This document shows, piece after piece, positions 1 through 18,352 of a DNA stretch of 64,000 bases. The DNA is taken from the NCBI GenBank assembly GCA_963924555.1, contig OZ004585.1:3609488-3673487 (forward strand), read 5' to 3'. Position numbers and translations under genes: made by a program. Each line of letters starts with the position of its first letter. Within the stretch, counting starts at the first letter, position 1. Source of the stretch: Crambe crambe. Its lineage: Eukaryota; Porifera; Demospongiae; Poecilosclerida; Crambeidae. The notes beneath the pieces were generated by a model. The model did no database searches. It was not told where the DNA came from and worked only from the letters and a program-made list of their open reading frames with translations.

Positions 1-10
1 TAATACATAG

Positions 11-27
11 GCCAGCTTCGCTGGCCT
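11..27. repeat. Short perfect hairpin
   Basis: A GGCCAGC / GCTGGCC inverted pair with a three-base loop sits at the very start of the window. Function is unknown; it may be the subterminal hairpin of a repeat that continues upstream of the window. Confidence 0.4.
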
Positions 28-83
28 ATATATTAGCTACTATTGTCCTGCTGGCACTCGAACTCCAAGGTAAGCTAATCCGA

Positions 84-1741
84 GCCGGCTGCCGGTGTCA
101 CAATTTATTTCGTCGCTGGGAGATTCTGTCGCTGCGATAAAATATCGGGCGTGTATAAACTTCGGATCGGACCGGACCCACGGACCGTGTACGATCTGCG
201 TGCGCGGAGCAAGACGGACCATTGCGCTGCGCTGAAGAATGTAGCTACCTGAGCAAATGATAATTCATACCTCATGCCTAGAAGCCCAGTTAGATAGCTA
301 GCTAGCTAAACTGTTATATTGGTCTAAATATTGGTAGCTAGCTAGTCTGATAGACCACTTACATCTGGTTCACTATTAATTTTTCTAGAACATTGACTAT
401 AGGCTATTTTAGTCAGTCAATTAATGATTGTTCTTTTAATTCTAAAATCATTATTTTTCTGATATTCTTTATGTGTTCCTAGATCCTGCAGGGAAGGAAT
501 AACTAAAAAACAAAAAAAAACACAACATTATGGTATATCTGACCTGACTGAAAGAAAAAGGCCGCTTGATATCTTGCATACTATACAAAAAAAATTAGCT
601 AGTTTTATATTGATATTAATTGAAGTATTCTTACCATGCATGTGAATACACCACAGTCATAACCATTTGTTTGCATATAGGTATTATCCTAATAACAAAA
701 ATATAATAAATAACTTGGAATAAATTCTTAATACTTTTGGGCATAGCATCTTCTGGAGAAGTCTACATTGGGATTTGCCTTGCTTAGGTAATTTCTGAAT
801 CAGAAAAGCAGACAATGAAACTCAATGTTGTAATAATAACGTATATGTTTAGCTATACCTGATTGTTTCCAAGTATCTGATGTATTCGGAGTCATAGTAA
901 CGCAATTCCTGCATAGTATAGTGTCTACAATAGCTAGACACCAGTGTGCACCTCTGTTGATTGGTACTCTTTTTGTATTTGAGAACATTGACCTACGTAT
1001 GTATGCATGGACATTGTATGAGTGAAAGGCAAAAGCAAACTATCTTGGAACCTCAATAAAGGAGACTCCAAAAGAGGACAAATCTTTGATAAAGGACAAA
1101 ATAGAATTCTTATACACATTAGAGGAACAGAAGCAGAACAGAGGGACATTAGCTGATGAAATATGCAGTTTTCAGACTTGGAATGTCCATGAGGAAAGTT
1201 TATAGCAACACTTTCATCTCCTATGTAGTTAAAACTTGGTAGAATCCAAAAGGAAATAGACATGATTCTTAAATCTCAGATCTTTTTGTGAGGGAAAAAC
1301 GATTGAAAAATAAATTTTAGATCACCGCTAGGAATCAATTTGGTCCCATTCTGGTACAAGTGATAACCATCGTCATCTACAGAATAAGTATGGTGGTATG
1401 AAAAGAAGTTAAGCAAGCTCACTTCGAAAAAACTGGATTAAGTAAAGATTTACTTCTCGACCATTTGCATTCCTAGGAGGTTTGCATTCCTAGGAGGATA
1501 GGTGGGGTTAAGATTTGTATTTTGCTAAAAATACTTCAAAACATCAGTAAACTTTAGTTCTTCATTGCTTCCATCCTTTAGCTGGCAAAAAAAGAACAGC
1601 AGCAGGCAAATCATGGTCCGCCTCGCTCCGCGCACGCAGATCGGTCACGGTCCATTGGTCCGGTCCGGTCCGAAGTTTATACACACCCAAAATATCCTAG
1701 GAAATTCTGTTGCGAGCTACCTAATCTCCTAGCCGCCAGGA
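84..1741. repeat. Inverted-repeat element, about 1.65 kb
   Basis: The stretch at about 127-226 reappears in reverse complement at about 1612-1700, with a shared segment rich in CGGACC and CTCCGCGCACGC motifs. Outside these arms both ends run into sequence of the palindromic family that recurs at 3.9, 5.0, 5.4 and 6.45 kb (GTCGC...CCTAGG...). The interior has no convincing coding frame. It looks like a longer relative of the short palindromic copies, probably a non-autonomous DNA transposon. Exact ends were not resolved. Confidence 0.5.
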
Positions 1742-2281
1742 TATATTGACGCAGCTAGCTAGACATTGGACGTAGCTATTTGATACATCTCGTATAGGAT
1801 ATTTTGTTGCTCAGCACTGCATGCATGACTATATTACATAGTCAGAGCATAATATCTCCTACAGTCACTCACCATAAAGTAAAGTTAAAGTTAAATAAAA
1901 TCTCCTAGGATATTTGTTTCTCTCCTATGTTCTTCACATGCATAGTTGTAGGTATAGCAATAGAGTGATAAAATCTCATATTTTGTTGCTCTCCAATAGC
2001 TATATGTTCTTGACATCTCCAACTTACAGAGACACGACAGGCTGACTAGATTATGGACCAATCTTTTTCTGAGAGCAGGGTGATAAGTGCTGACCAGTGA
2101 AGTGATTTATTACACTCGTTTTTTCTACTAAGCTATGATCTAAATTAGTTTATTACTACTGATCTTTTCTGTTGTTCTTTTTTGTTTGATTGTTTGCTGT
2201 TATTTTCTTTAAATCCTCTCCTGGTTGCTAGGCCAGTTTTGGTGAATCCTCAGCCTCCATGGTCTTGTGCTGCTTTAAATC

Positions 2282-2334
<53 letters not shown>

Positions 2335-2335
2335 G
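2282..2335. repeat. (AAT)n microsatellite
   Basis: About 18 uninterrupted AAT units, directly abutting the left end of the long-TIR element that begins near 2343. Confidence 0.95.
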
Positions 2336-2342
2336 AGTAGAT

Positions 2343-3307
2343 TTTCAATTATCGACCGCCATATATGAACGGACACTTCATAGGACAGCCTGGACGTTAA
2401 TGAAATAAAATTCCACGATGGAAAGATAGGGCAAACGTGCACTAATTAAATACGAAGCGCGAGGGATCAATGAAATAATACCGTTCAGAGAATGCACCAC
2501 AAAAAAAAACGTCCGAAGATCACTTAACATCGGGCAATCTCATTGATAATCGGATACCCCCTAGTAGAAATCACACAGTACACGATACCAACTAAGCCTA
2601 CAGACTAACTTGTAGCCCCAAGTTGCTACTACAATCGTTTAACAATTCAACTTCCCAGCTGCAAACTGGGCGGAGCTAATAGAATTTAAAATGAAAAGGT
2701 CAGCAACTTGATATTCGGACTACGAACGATCCATTGACTCTTCCTGGCCATTACAAAGCGTAAGTTCTAATAGCATATACGACACATTTAGCCTAAGCTA
2801 AGGTTTTGGCCGTGTATTCTGCTGCGATAATACGCGGCAAAAACCAATCTTAGAATAAAAGTACGCTAGCTAGATCCTTCTAAATATGTTGAATGTACTA
2901 TTTTGCAACTAAAAGATGCTTACTTCCAAAGCTTTGTAACGGCCAGAAGAGTAAATGGATCATCAAGTTCCTGACGTGTTCATTTTAAATTCTATTAGTT
3001 CCGCCCAGTTTGTAGCTGGGAAATTGAATTGTTGAACGATTGTTGTAGCAGCTTGGGTCTACCAGTTAGTCCGTAGGCTTAGTTGGTATCGTGTACTTTC
3101 TATACTAGGGGGTATCCGATTATCACAACGAGATTACCCGATGTTAAGTGATCTTCGGACGTTTCTTTTGTTGTGGATTCTCTGCACGGTATTATTCCAT
3201 TGATCCCTTGCGCTTCGTATTTAATTAGTGCACGTTTGCCATCGTGGAATTTCATTTTATTAATGTCTCTGCAGTGTCCGTTCATATGTGACGGTCGATA
3301 ATTGAAA
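2343..3307. mobile_element. DNA transposon-like element with about 330-350 bp terminal inverted repeats
   Basis: The left arm (2343-2695) and the right arm (2979-3307) are near reverse complements over their full length, both ending in TTTCAATTATCGACC. The roughly 280 bp between them has no open frame of note. Arms this long relative to the interior are typical of foldback or long-TIR non-autonomous DNA transposons. The left end sits against an AAT microsatellite, so no target duplication could be recognised. The terminal ATTATCGACC motif is shared with the 0.8 kb elements at 51.9 and 62.6 kb, suggesting a related superfamily. Confidence 0.8.
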
Positions 3308-3925
3308 CTAAATCTCCTCAATCTCCTAGGATTGTTGCTCACTATTGTTATAGCTCTTGCTAACTAGGTATTATTAAAATCTCCTGTTGTATAATAAAAT
3401 CTCCCAGGATATTAGCTACTTATCTAGCTCTATGCACTATTAGGTAGTTATATATAGGTATAACTATTGAACTATATTATAGCAGTATATATAAAGAACC
3501 ATAAATTTTTTCTTTCTATAGTAGCTAAGAGACATGTTGCTCCGTAGCATCTAGCTAGCTATTATGCGTAAGTAGCTATCTAGAATATTTTTCAATACTG
3601 ATTTGTATAAAGCTCAATCGTGCATTCACATCAATATAGATTAGTTATGAATATTCCATCGCTGTACACTTGCAAAAATATTATGAAAAAAATATGCTTC
3701 TGAAAAGCTAACAAACTTGAGATTTTGATACACCTATAAACAACATAGAAATATAGCTAATAACTAGTGAAAAAAATATCCTAGGAGATATTATCAGATT
3801 TATCTCTAAGACAGAAACGACCTAGGAGATTTTTTATTGCTAGGGCAATTTGTTGGTGAGCGATTGTCTTTGCATAATCAGGTATAGCTATACCACCTCT
3901 CCACTAGCTACTTTATATGCAGTTA

Positions 3926-4043
3926 CAATATATCCTGGCGGCGACGAAATATCCTAGGAGATTAGGTCGCTCGCGACAGAATTTCCTAGGATATTTTGTC
4001 GTCACGACAGAATCTCCCAGCGATAAAATAAACTGTGACACTG
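3926..4043. repeat. Palindromic repeat family, copy 1
   Basis: Begins with an ATATCCTGGCGGCGAC motif and folds back on itself through TATTTTGTCG; an imperfect hairpin with a central CTCGCGACAG segment, followed by a conserved tail ending near GTGACACTGG. Related copies occur at 5038-5213 (interrupted), 5429-5554 and 6450-6556, and in inverted orientation at the left edge of the window. Confidence 0.75.
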
Positions 4044-4284
4044 GTGCTGGGTGCCAGCCTGGTGGCCTGAACGGACGATCTCGTTGCCGGGACTGTAGAC
4101 ACAGTGTTGTATACATATACTGCTATAACATAACTCAAGTGCATGAGTGAGATATAACTAGCTAGTATTGTATAGAGCTAGATAAGAAAATATCCTGGGA
4201 GATTTTATTACCACAGGAAATTTTATAACTAGATAATAGCTATAGTGAGCAACAATCCTAGGAGATCGAGATTTTGTCACTCTA

Positions 4285-4286
<2 letters not shown>

Positions 4287-4340
<54 letters not shown>
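4287..4340. repeat. (ATT)n microsatellite
   Basis: A run of about 18 TTA/ATT units; a shorter run of the same unit lies at about 4519-4542. Sequence 4380-4720 nearby is strongly A-rich. Confidence 0.95.
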
Positions 4341-4341
<1 letters not shown>

Positions 4342-5037
4342 ATTTTTTAATAATAAGGACAATATATCTACAATAATAAGATGGGAATCCGGAAACGGAG
4401 AATCAAAAATAAAACGTCAACCAAAAAAAAAAAAACAATAAAAAAAAACAACAAAAAACAAAACAAAAAATAATAATAATATGGTTAAAGTTAATAAGTC
4501 CCCAGCACAGCAGAAGCATTATTATTATTATTATTATTATTATATGATTTACAGCACAAGATGACTTTTAAGAAATGAGATAGCTATGTTACAACAACAA
4601 CAACAAAAAAAAAAGATGGGGAAATTAGAGCAGGCTGAGGATGAACCAAGACTGGCCTGACAAATTACAAAAAAAACAAAAACCACAACAAACAAACAAA
4701 AACAACAACAGAAAAAATATTGGTGGCTTGAAATTTGACATACAGTTTCGGGAAGCAAATAAGATCGAATGTGCAAGTGTTATATTGGCTTCAAAAATTC
4801 TCAAAATAACTTATCAAAAGTAATCTTTGAGTTTGGATTTGATGGTAGGAAGTGGCAGAGAGTTCCATAATATAGTCAGCTTGTTAAAATAGAGTGAAGA
4901 GCAACAAATATCCTAGGAGATTTTATTTAATAATTATGGTGAGTGACTATAGGAGATTTTGCTTTGTATATTCTATACTCCGCTATCTATGCTTTGGCTA
5001 TTTAATATCCAATATAGTCATGGTATAGCTAGCTATG

Positions 5038-5213
5038 ACAATATATCCTGGCGGCGACAAAATATCCTATAGGAGATTAAGTCGCTCGTGACAGAATTTC
5101 CTAGGATATTTTGTCGCCGCGACAGAATCTCCTGGACTTTTTTTTTCTCTTTCAACCTTTGAAAATTTTCTAAGTGTCTTGGTGCCGGTGTCACAGTTTA
5201 TTTTGTCACTGGG
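5038..5213. repeat. Palindromic repeat family, copy 2 (interrupted)
   Basis: Same hairpin as the 3.9 kb copy, but the conserved tail is in the opposite orientation (GGTGTCACAG...) after a T-rich spacer at about 5135-5180, as if rearranged or made from two overlapping copies. Confidence 0.65.
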
Positions 5214-5428
5214 AGCATAGATAATATAGTTAGTATTATATTATCTCTTATAGGATATTTTTGTTGCTCAGCACTGCATTCATGACTAGTTAATGAAGAG
5301 ATATTATCACTATTGAACACTAAGACAGAATAAAAATAGTGATTTTTTATTGCTAACTAGGAGAGCAATTTGTTGGAGCGATTGTCTTTGTATAATTAGA
5401 CAACTATACCACCTACTTCACATGAAGT

Positions 5429-5554
5429 GACAATATATCCTGGCGATGATAAAATATCCTGGGAGATTATGTCGCTCGCAACAGAATTTCCTAGGATATT
5501 TTGTCGCCGCGACAGAATCTCCCAGCGACAAAATAAACTGTGACGTGACACCGG
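5429..5554. repeat. Palindromic repeat family, copy 3
   Basis: Full hairpin plus tail; the sequence upstream (from about 5340) also resembles the flank of the 3.9 kb copy, so the repeated unit is larger than the hairpin alone. Confidence 0.7.
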
Positions 5555-6449
5555 AATTATGAGTCAGTCCCTATTATGGGTTCACCACTTGATAAGAATC
5601 TACAAGAGTTGATACTTTAGATATGAAAACTTAATCTTTTTTTTTGGTCTTTTGATCAAATAAAATCATCCAGAAAATGCCTTATTCATGCATAAACATA
5701 ATCTTAAATGAGAACTTTAAAAATGGGTATAATCGTAACCAATCTGAATTAAAAAAGCGCAGGGAAGCAATGATGCCACAAGATGGAGTAAAAGAATGAA
5801 TTTTAAAGTAATCTAAGGTTATTATTTTTATTTTGTAGAAATCTTAGCTACATTATCAATTTTTAGAGACAAAAATCAAGCTAGCAACTCATAATTCATA
5901 CCTTTGACTCATAATACCATCCTGAGTATGTTATGTAAGATCATAACTCCCATCTACAAGATGCAATATTTTTATTACTTAGTTCTACATAACCTATTTT
6001 ATATCTGGAGCAATTTTCAGGATTCTAAGATAGTCCATTTCCAAGAAAAGAGCAACAATACTTAGCTGACTCATAATACCCACACCTACCCTATTATTCT
6101 TCTTCTTAGACACCATATCTCTCGAACCACTCAAGCTACAGCTATGATTTCTGGATAAATTCACTCCAAATTCTACCAACTACGATCTTTTCTACTCGTT
6201 GATTCTCGAAAGAGTCGATGAAAAAGGAGACACTACGGAGCACAGCACTCGACTAATTCAATTAGGAAGCCATCTTTTCTATAATACGCATGTGCATGTA
6301 TTTGAATATCCAATTATTGATTTAGACTCTATTTCAGCATCTTCGACCTCCAAGTATACGTAGCTGATAATGTTATGCTGGAGAACTATTGGAGAACTAT
6401 TCTTACTTTTTATTACTAGCTAGGAGAGCGATTGTCTACATATGAAGCG

Positions 6450-6556
6450 ACAATATATCCTGGCGGCGACAAAATATCCTGGGAGATTATGTCGCTCGCG
6501 ACAGAATATTTTGTCGCCGCGACAGAATCTCCCAGCGACAAGTGTGACGTGCACCG
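6450..6556. repeat. Palindromic repeat family, copy 4, directly upstream of LARS2
   Basis: Slightly shortened hairpin plus tail. It ends about 40 bp before the inferred LARS2 initiation codon at 6595, so it must lie in the promoter or 5' untranslated region of that gene. Confidence 0.7.
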
Positions 6557-6594
6557 GAATCACTACTAGTAGGTAAAGGGTTCCTTTAGTAAAG

Positions 6595-12505
<5,911 letters not shown>

Positions 12506-13320
12506 TGTATTACCCAGCTTTGGAAAATCAATTTTGTCTCATCTCACCTTTATTAAGTATTTCAGAGTCATGGCTAAGTCTTGGTAGAGCATAGACTATA
12601 TGTTGGAACCTGTATAGTCTATGTGTGCACATATAGCTAAAGGGATTATGGAACTTGCTAATTATATACTAGACTGTTATAGCTGTGTGATGTATCCCCA
12701 TTAGTTATTAAAGGTTATTACAAGAGAGAGATTTAATTGTGAGCACAAAGTTCCACACACACTGAGATTTCCTGTGTTTCCAAGAGAAACTTGAAGGAAA
12801 CAGTGTAATTTTTGTAGGATATGCAAGGACATGGCATATTTCACATTTTAAATAGAAAACAAGGAAACATGCCGTACCTTCATAATTATTATTCTATGAA
12901 TTTCCTTATCAAGTTTCCTTCAGGTTCCAGCTAAGATACTCGGTGACACATCTGATGTATAATGGGAGTTCATAAAACAGTGTCAACCACCCATTTTCTA
13001 ATTTTTATGACTTCTATTGTCTTCAAAATTCATCATTGCCATGACGCTAAGGGAGGGAGGAGGGGTTTGGGGCTTAGCATTGTAATGATGCTATTAATTG
13101 TTGGAAAAAGCCCTCTAATTGACAGTTAAGATAGCAGAGGAGTCTTGTCTCTTTGATAACTCTCATGCCGTTCTTGTTTGTGCAAACATCAATTTATTAT
13201 GAAAAGGGATGATACAAAATGATTAACATTGACCATATTATGTAGTGTAAAGTGGCTTTTGTGGCAGAACTGAAGAACAAATCAATCAATAATAGCTATG
13301 CACTGTCTGTGTGATGTGCC
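12506..13320. other. Intergenic, no gene seen
   Basis: 3' flank of LARS2. AT-rich sequence with no long open frame and no recognisable repeat ends. Confidence 0.6.
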
Positions 13321-13690
13321 CTTCTTCACATGCAAGGAATATAGCCTTCATTTTCCTGCAGGTCAATTTGAGTTGATAACTTCTCCATTTGGTATGCAAC
13401 TATACAGAATAAAAAGCACTCAAAGTACTATTGGAAAATGGTGCTCAGGTCGATCGACTATTTAACAGAAATGGATTCTCTTCTTTGATGTCGGCAACCT
13501 ATGATGGATATGCTGAAGTGGTTGATGTCAACTTGCAGGATAAAGATGGTTGGTTGATAAGTCTCCTTTTGAGCACATATCTATCTGAGCACCATTTTCT
13601 AATATTTCGACATTCCCATTTGCACTTGCACTCATCAATGCTGATAACCCATCATTCTGCAACCAAGTTGACTGCAGCACCCTTTTCTTT
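13321..13690. pseudogene. Rearranged ankyrin-repeat gene relic
   Basis: Matches the ankyrin relic at 36.6-37.2 kb in three blocks of alternating orientation: about 13321-13378 direct, about 13380-13550 inverted, about 13557-13690 direct. The inverted block, read on the plus strand, gives ankyrin-like sequence with LLENGAQVD, LMSATYDGYAEVV and NLQDKDG in broken frames. Not a functional gene. Confidence 0.7.
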
Positions 13691-14148
13691 CAATTTTGTT
13701 CAATTGCAATTATTAATGGCAAAGTCTATTGTGGCTCCACTCCTTAATAAAAGTTCTTCGTGTCCTTCTTTAGTTGCGTTTGTTAATAGTGACCACCCAG
13801 AATCACCTTGTGCGTCAACCTCTTCTAACAATAGAGTAAGTGATCAATTATCAGATGGATCAATTACTGGACACTTTTTCTGGCATCTGGTACCTACGAT
13901 TTAGGTATCAAAAGATTGAAAACTGATTTAGAATCTTGACTTTCAGCTGTGGCTGTTAATTCATATACATCATTAAAGGAGTTTTCCGAAAAAAATTAAT
14001 CAATAATCATATTTCAGATGGCTACCATTTTGTCAAAGTTGGAAGACAGGAAGTTCCATCCTTCCCTTATCTTTGTCTATATTTATAGAAGTCAAACTTC
14101 AAATACCACTGCAATACAAACCTGAACTTAAGGCACTATAGGGTAATT

Positions 14149-14333
14149 AATATTCAGATGGCAAAAAATGGGCTGGTTTTAAATTTAACCCACTTATAAT
14201 GACAGTAACAATAGTACCATTTATCTTTGGGACTTGAATATTGCATTCAGCAGGTGCTAATCAAATTCCACTGGTGGAATCTGGCTGTAAAGGGTCAAAT
14301 ACAAATCACCCCATTTTTTGCCATCTGGATATT
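14149..14333. mobile_element. MITE, 185 bp
   Basis: Terminal inverted repeat of about 25 bp containing CAGATGGCAAAAAATGGG on the left and CCCATTTTTTGCCATCTG on the right, ending in AATAT/ATATT. No coding capacity. A/T-rich flanks hide any target duplication. Confidence 0.8.
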
Positions 14334-15259
14334 GCTAATTTCAAACTTAACTGATTTATCAATATTCTACTCACTGAGATAATGCTGCATAATGATCTTT
14401 GTGCCTGTTTATCTCAGCACCATTATCTCAGTATTTAAAAGAGCAGAAGTTCTCCACTTACAAACCAATTAAATTTCCTAAAAAAAAACAAAACATACCA
14501 AATCAATTCTGCGTATGAAAACAAAAACAAAACACTGCATTTTAACTTGTAGAGCTGTGTAGCTAGCTAGCTACATTATCTGCATTTTAATTACTAGCTA
14601 ATTTATCTGTATAGTGTGTGTGTGCATTATGAAAATAAACTGAGAAGTCTCTCTACTCTCTATCACTATGAGACTGGCACACAGAGCAAAGTAGGGTGGC
14701 CATAGCAATAAACATTGTCACTGGCCATGTGCACATGGCTTTCACTTTATTGCTGCAAAATTCCAATATACAACCTCTAAGTAGGCTTAGGTTCAAGATT
14801 TCTCCAGTTATTCTATTCCACAATGCTACCTTTATTATTCCCACTATTATACTGCTTGCCCAGTCCACCAGAGCTAGAGTAGCTTAGTCAATGCCAGCTG
14901 CATGTAGTTGTCCATATCATGTGAGAAAATCACAGGTCTTAGGTAGGCACTGTCACAGTGTAGCAAGAAACCACCTCAGGCAGTAGAGAGTGAAGTCTAT
15001 GTTTTCAGGCCTCCAATTATTTTGCTACACTCTGAGACTCAGAGTGAAAGTGTTTAGCTACTGTACATCTTTTGAATGCTCTCTGTAAACTGTAAGGTAT
15101 CCCTGTCCCGTCTCTTTACTGTTTATTAGCTATTGGTACAAAGTTTTTGCAGTGCATCAAAAAGGACAAACACTTCAGGAAGTGGTTGGCCATGTTGCAC
15201 CAAGAGCCAGTTATTTTAGCTAACTCTGTGCAAGAAAGATCGTTTGTGTTTTTTTAATA
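14334..15259. other. Intergenic, no gene seen
   Basis: No convincing coding frame. Contains GCTAGCTAGC runs near 14570, a frequent low-complexity motif across this window. Confidence 0.5.
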
Positions 15260-15264
15260 AAAAT

Positions 15265-17017
15265 AGTCAGGTGGCTTAGTGAAATTATGGGGACACACTG
15301 GACAAAAGTGCCAAACTTTGTACAGCTAGTCTTACTGATCCATGGAATGATTTGAAGATAGGATCCACCATAGAATTCTTTCCTATCTCAAAATGGAGCA
15401 AGAAATTGTATTGTTGCTATATGCGCGAATTTTTTATTTTCGTGGTACATAGAGATTATACAGCAAAAATTTTAACAGCAAAAATATTTTGGAAAACAGG
15501 TTCTATTGCATTTGCAAAGTTCAGTGCGGGTCCAATTTGCTTTCTTGCAGCCACACCTGGCACCTAGCCTTTGCAATTACATTTTACAAGTTCTAGACAA
15601 GCTTGGCTGGTTATTTGAAGAGTGGTGTTGTGGATTCATCCCAACTCCAACCCCATGAGGTCTGTTCTGCTGAGGTAGTTCACTGGTAGTCCATATGCTG
15701 GCTTGGTATATGTTGAAAAAGAGCAGCTCTTGTAGGTGGAAGATTTTGTTTCTATGACAAAATAGCTCCATTCTGGTTTCGTTCACACTTTCAAGGTTAC
15801 TACATTTGTTGTACATAATCACTACAAATCTTTCCAGGAGAGAGAAAATGGGAAGAATAGCTAAGGAAGCTTGGAAGTCCTTTCCTGATTCAACTAGAGC
15901 ATTTACGTACAAACATAGCAATGCACCCCTGAATGATGCCTCGTTTCCCCTTTCCAAAAAAAAACAAAACGTGATGTGGTATCACAGCCTGTGAAGCTGT
16001 GGAAGACTATAGTAATGCTGAAGATATCTCTTCACCCAAAATAGTGCAGACAGAATTGATATGCCAGTAGGAGAAATTTTCCCCCTTCCAAAGGCCACCC
16101 AAATATTAATGTTGGGGTTCAAGGAAAGTAAGTGAAAAACTTGCCTATCATGATGACAATAATGTCAGTATCCACAGTATGGATCAAACTACTTTGACCT
16201 TTTTGATGCATCTGCTATGTGAACTGAAAATCTGTGTCTGACTCTTCATGGTCACATGCTTGCATTTGCTGATCAGTACCTTTTGAAAGTACCAGAGGTT
16301 ATATATACTTCCTAATTACTTTTCCAGCTGCTTGAGGAGTCTGGATAACAATATTATCAGCATACTGGTTAAATGTAATGATGTTAACAGTGGAAAGAAG
16401 GTGAACAAGAGCACCACCTTCAAATACAATAATATTATATCAAAAGAATCTGGAGGATTGCCAGTCATTTTGAGCCAACAGGGGCAACAAGTCAGACTTT
16501 TTTGAAGATCGTAATTTACCATACTCAGATATAGGAGTCCAAGAATAATCTGTAGCTCTTTTCAAATGAAAAGCTAAAATTAAACAGGCAAAGGCAGTTG
16601 CAATGCTCAAAAATGATGTTGCGCTATTTTCAAAATAATTGTAGCAAGAAACAGGGAATGTGACATGCCATCCTTCTTTAAGCATGCCTTTCCAAATTGT
16701 ATCGTGAATAGAAAAATACAAGCACCAGCAGAACTAGAATACAAGCATAATGATGTCACCTTTAATATCCTGAAATGTGTTCAAAGGTTTTATTTTTGCG
16801 TTTTTTATTTCTTCTATGTGGTGCGAAAATTAAATTTTCGTGCTTATCACATTTTAATTTTTTAAAATAGAAAGTCACAAAACATGGATTTTGAAATTTT
16901 TGTGATTGGATCCTATCAAAATTAAAGTTAAATGTATAAGGATTACATAGGGAAAAAATAGCACTTTTGTCCGCTCTGTCCCCATTTCATGAAATTTTGT
17001 TGCTAAGCCACCTGACT
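15265..17017. mobile_element. TIR DNA transposon, 1.75 kb, with target duplication
   Basis: Termini are inverted: left AGTCAGGTGGCTTAG at 15265, right CTAAGCCACCTGACT ending at 17017, with similarity continuing about 45-50 bp inward through GGGGACA and GGACAAAAGTG motifs. Both ends are flanked by AAAAT (15260-15264 and 17018-17022), consistent with a 5-bp target duplication. The interior holds a decayed minus-strand coding segment, annotated separately. Confidence 0.85.
15577..16260 (-). pseudogene. Decayed protein of a transposon-associated family, inside the 15.3-17.0 kb element
   Basis: The minus strand has a 126-codon open stretch (15957-15577) with ERFVVIMYNK, VNETRMELFC and IWTTSELPQQ. 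Upstream, in other frames, follow VDTDIIVIM-like and WVAFGRGK-like segments, separated by stops and shifts. I recall this combination from uncharacterised proteins multiplied in cnidarian and sponge genomes and regarded as transposon-associated; that recollection is not checked here. The gene is broken and cannot make a full protein. Its position within clear TIRs suggests it is cargo or the former product of that transposon. Confidence 0.55.
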
Positions 17018-17029
17018 AAAATCATTGAG

Positions 17030-17830
17030 GGAGCTGATGAGAAACTAGTCTCGCGTAGCCCCCGCCCCCCCAAGAAAAAGGAAAGAATTGGAACCGCAAT
17101 GATCAGAGCAGATGTGCCTCTCTAGCTCTACAGTAGTCTTGCGTAGCCAGACCCAATTCTTTCCTCTTTTTGGGGGGGGGGGCGGGAGAAAGAAAGGGCT
17201 ACCCCAAGAAAAAGGAAAGAATTGGGTCTGGCTACGCGAGACTATCTCTACAGTTCAATGTTGCCATCCCGTATTAGCTGATCCCATGCCCAATATAGAA
17301 ATAATTGTCGTATAATGGGTGTGGCTTGTGAGACTTCCACCATAACGAGCCATTTATTTCGGGACCGTACCGCGCGCTTAGTCACCGCATTGCTGATTAT
17401 CAGCGGTGCAGTTTCGAGTGACTTGTAAGTGATAGGGGGAGTGTAGAATATACCAGTTAGATTAGTTTATATGTCGCAGTCATATTTAACTGATCTGCAA
17501 TATTTTTCATCTTTCTACAGTACTCCACTGTGCTATACAGGGTTTTGTAATATCAGAAGGTTCAGAGACACCCAACTGTTAGCCTTTTGGTTTACTGGAC
17601 TGAGGAACAGTCCCTGCTCTGATCAAGTTTGCCACTTTCGCAATAACCTGGCCAAGCCTGGTGAGCATGAAAATGACCTAGCAAATTTTATAATGAATAA
17701 TAATACAACTAGATCTATCTAGTTTCTCATTTCTGTCCACTCAGTAACTGTAAGTGTACAGTGGAATTCATTGGGTCTATTGACCAGTAACTGGATTGCA
17801 TCTGCAAACGGAAGTAGCTGGGTAATTATT
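17030..17830. repeat. Segmental repeat block, copy a
   Basis: Shares with 25.14-25.99 kb and 37.40-38.62 kb the succession: ankyrin-relic fragment, a CATCCCGTATTAG motif, a GTGTGGCTTG motif, then GGTTTACTGGAC and GGTGAGCATGAAAATGAC. This copy is interrupted by a small hairpin element at 17135-17243. Confidence 0.7.
17135..17243. mobile_element. Hairpin MITE, 109 bp
   Basis: Arms of about 40 bp, from AGTCTTGCGTAGCCAGACCC to its complement ending GCTACGCGAGACT, separated by a G-rich loop. Flanked by TA on each side. A truncated relative lies at about 17046-17090. Confidence 0.85.
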
Positions 17831-18352
17831 GGATGGGTCAGGCCCCCCTCTAAAATTTTGGGCCCCTGCCCCTGTTCTCAACACATTCTTTAGTTTCTTG
17901 TTACATTACAATTCTGGAATTCCCCAGGGAAAATCCCTGGGTAATTGTAATGGAACAACAAATCAAATGGAATGTACGTAAGGGGAAAAACAAACTCTAA
18001 ATTCAGTAGGGAGAGAGCTCGAAGTGACAAGTGAATTCATTATTTGAGTGCAGCACGTTAGTACTAGTTACATGACCTGCTCAACTTTAACCAGAATTGG
18101 CAGGGTCAAAGTGCTCTCTAATACTCTGCCCATACTGCAGTGTCACAGACCAGGATTCCCAAACCTCATTTAAAAGGAGGTCATGGGGTTGAAGCCACAC
18201 CTTTTCCTGAGCACCTATAACAGCTTCCTACATGCAGCTGTCTGGTTGGTACAAGTAATCTTAACAGGCAACCTCAATGTCTTGCTTTTCTTGCTGTAAT
18301 TGCACTCAATAGCATGTGTTAATAACAATACTTTATGTTTTGTAGATTAAGC

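Noticed and set aside
3926-6556. Regularly recurring palindromic repeats considered as a CRISPR-like array
   Set aside because: Spacing is irregular (1.1, 0.4 and 1.0 kb), copies are 100 bp or longer and diverged, and the context is an intron-bearing animal genome.
13431-13904. 157-codon frame as a real ankyrin protein
   Set aside because: Only the first 40 codons resemble ankyrin; the rest is the opposite-strand complement of other ankyrin relic sequence.
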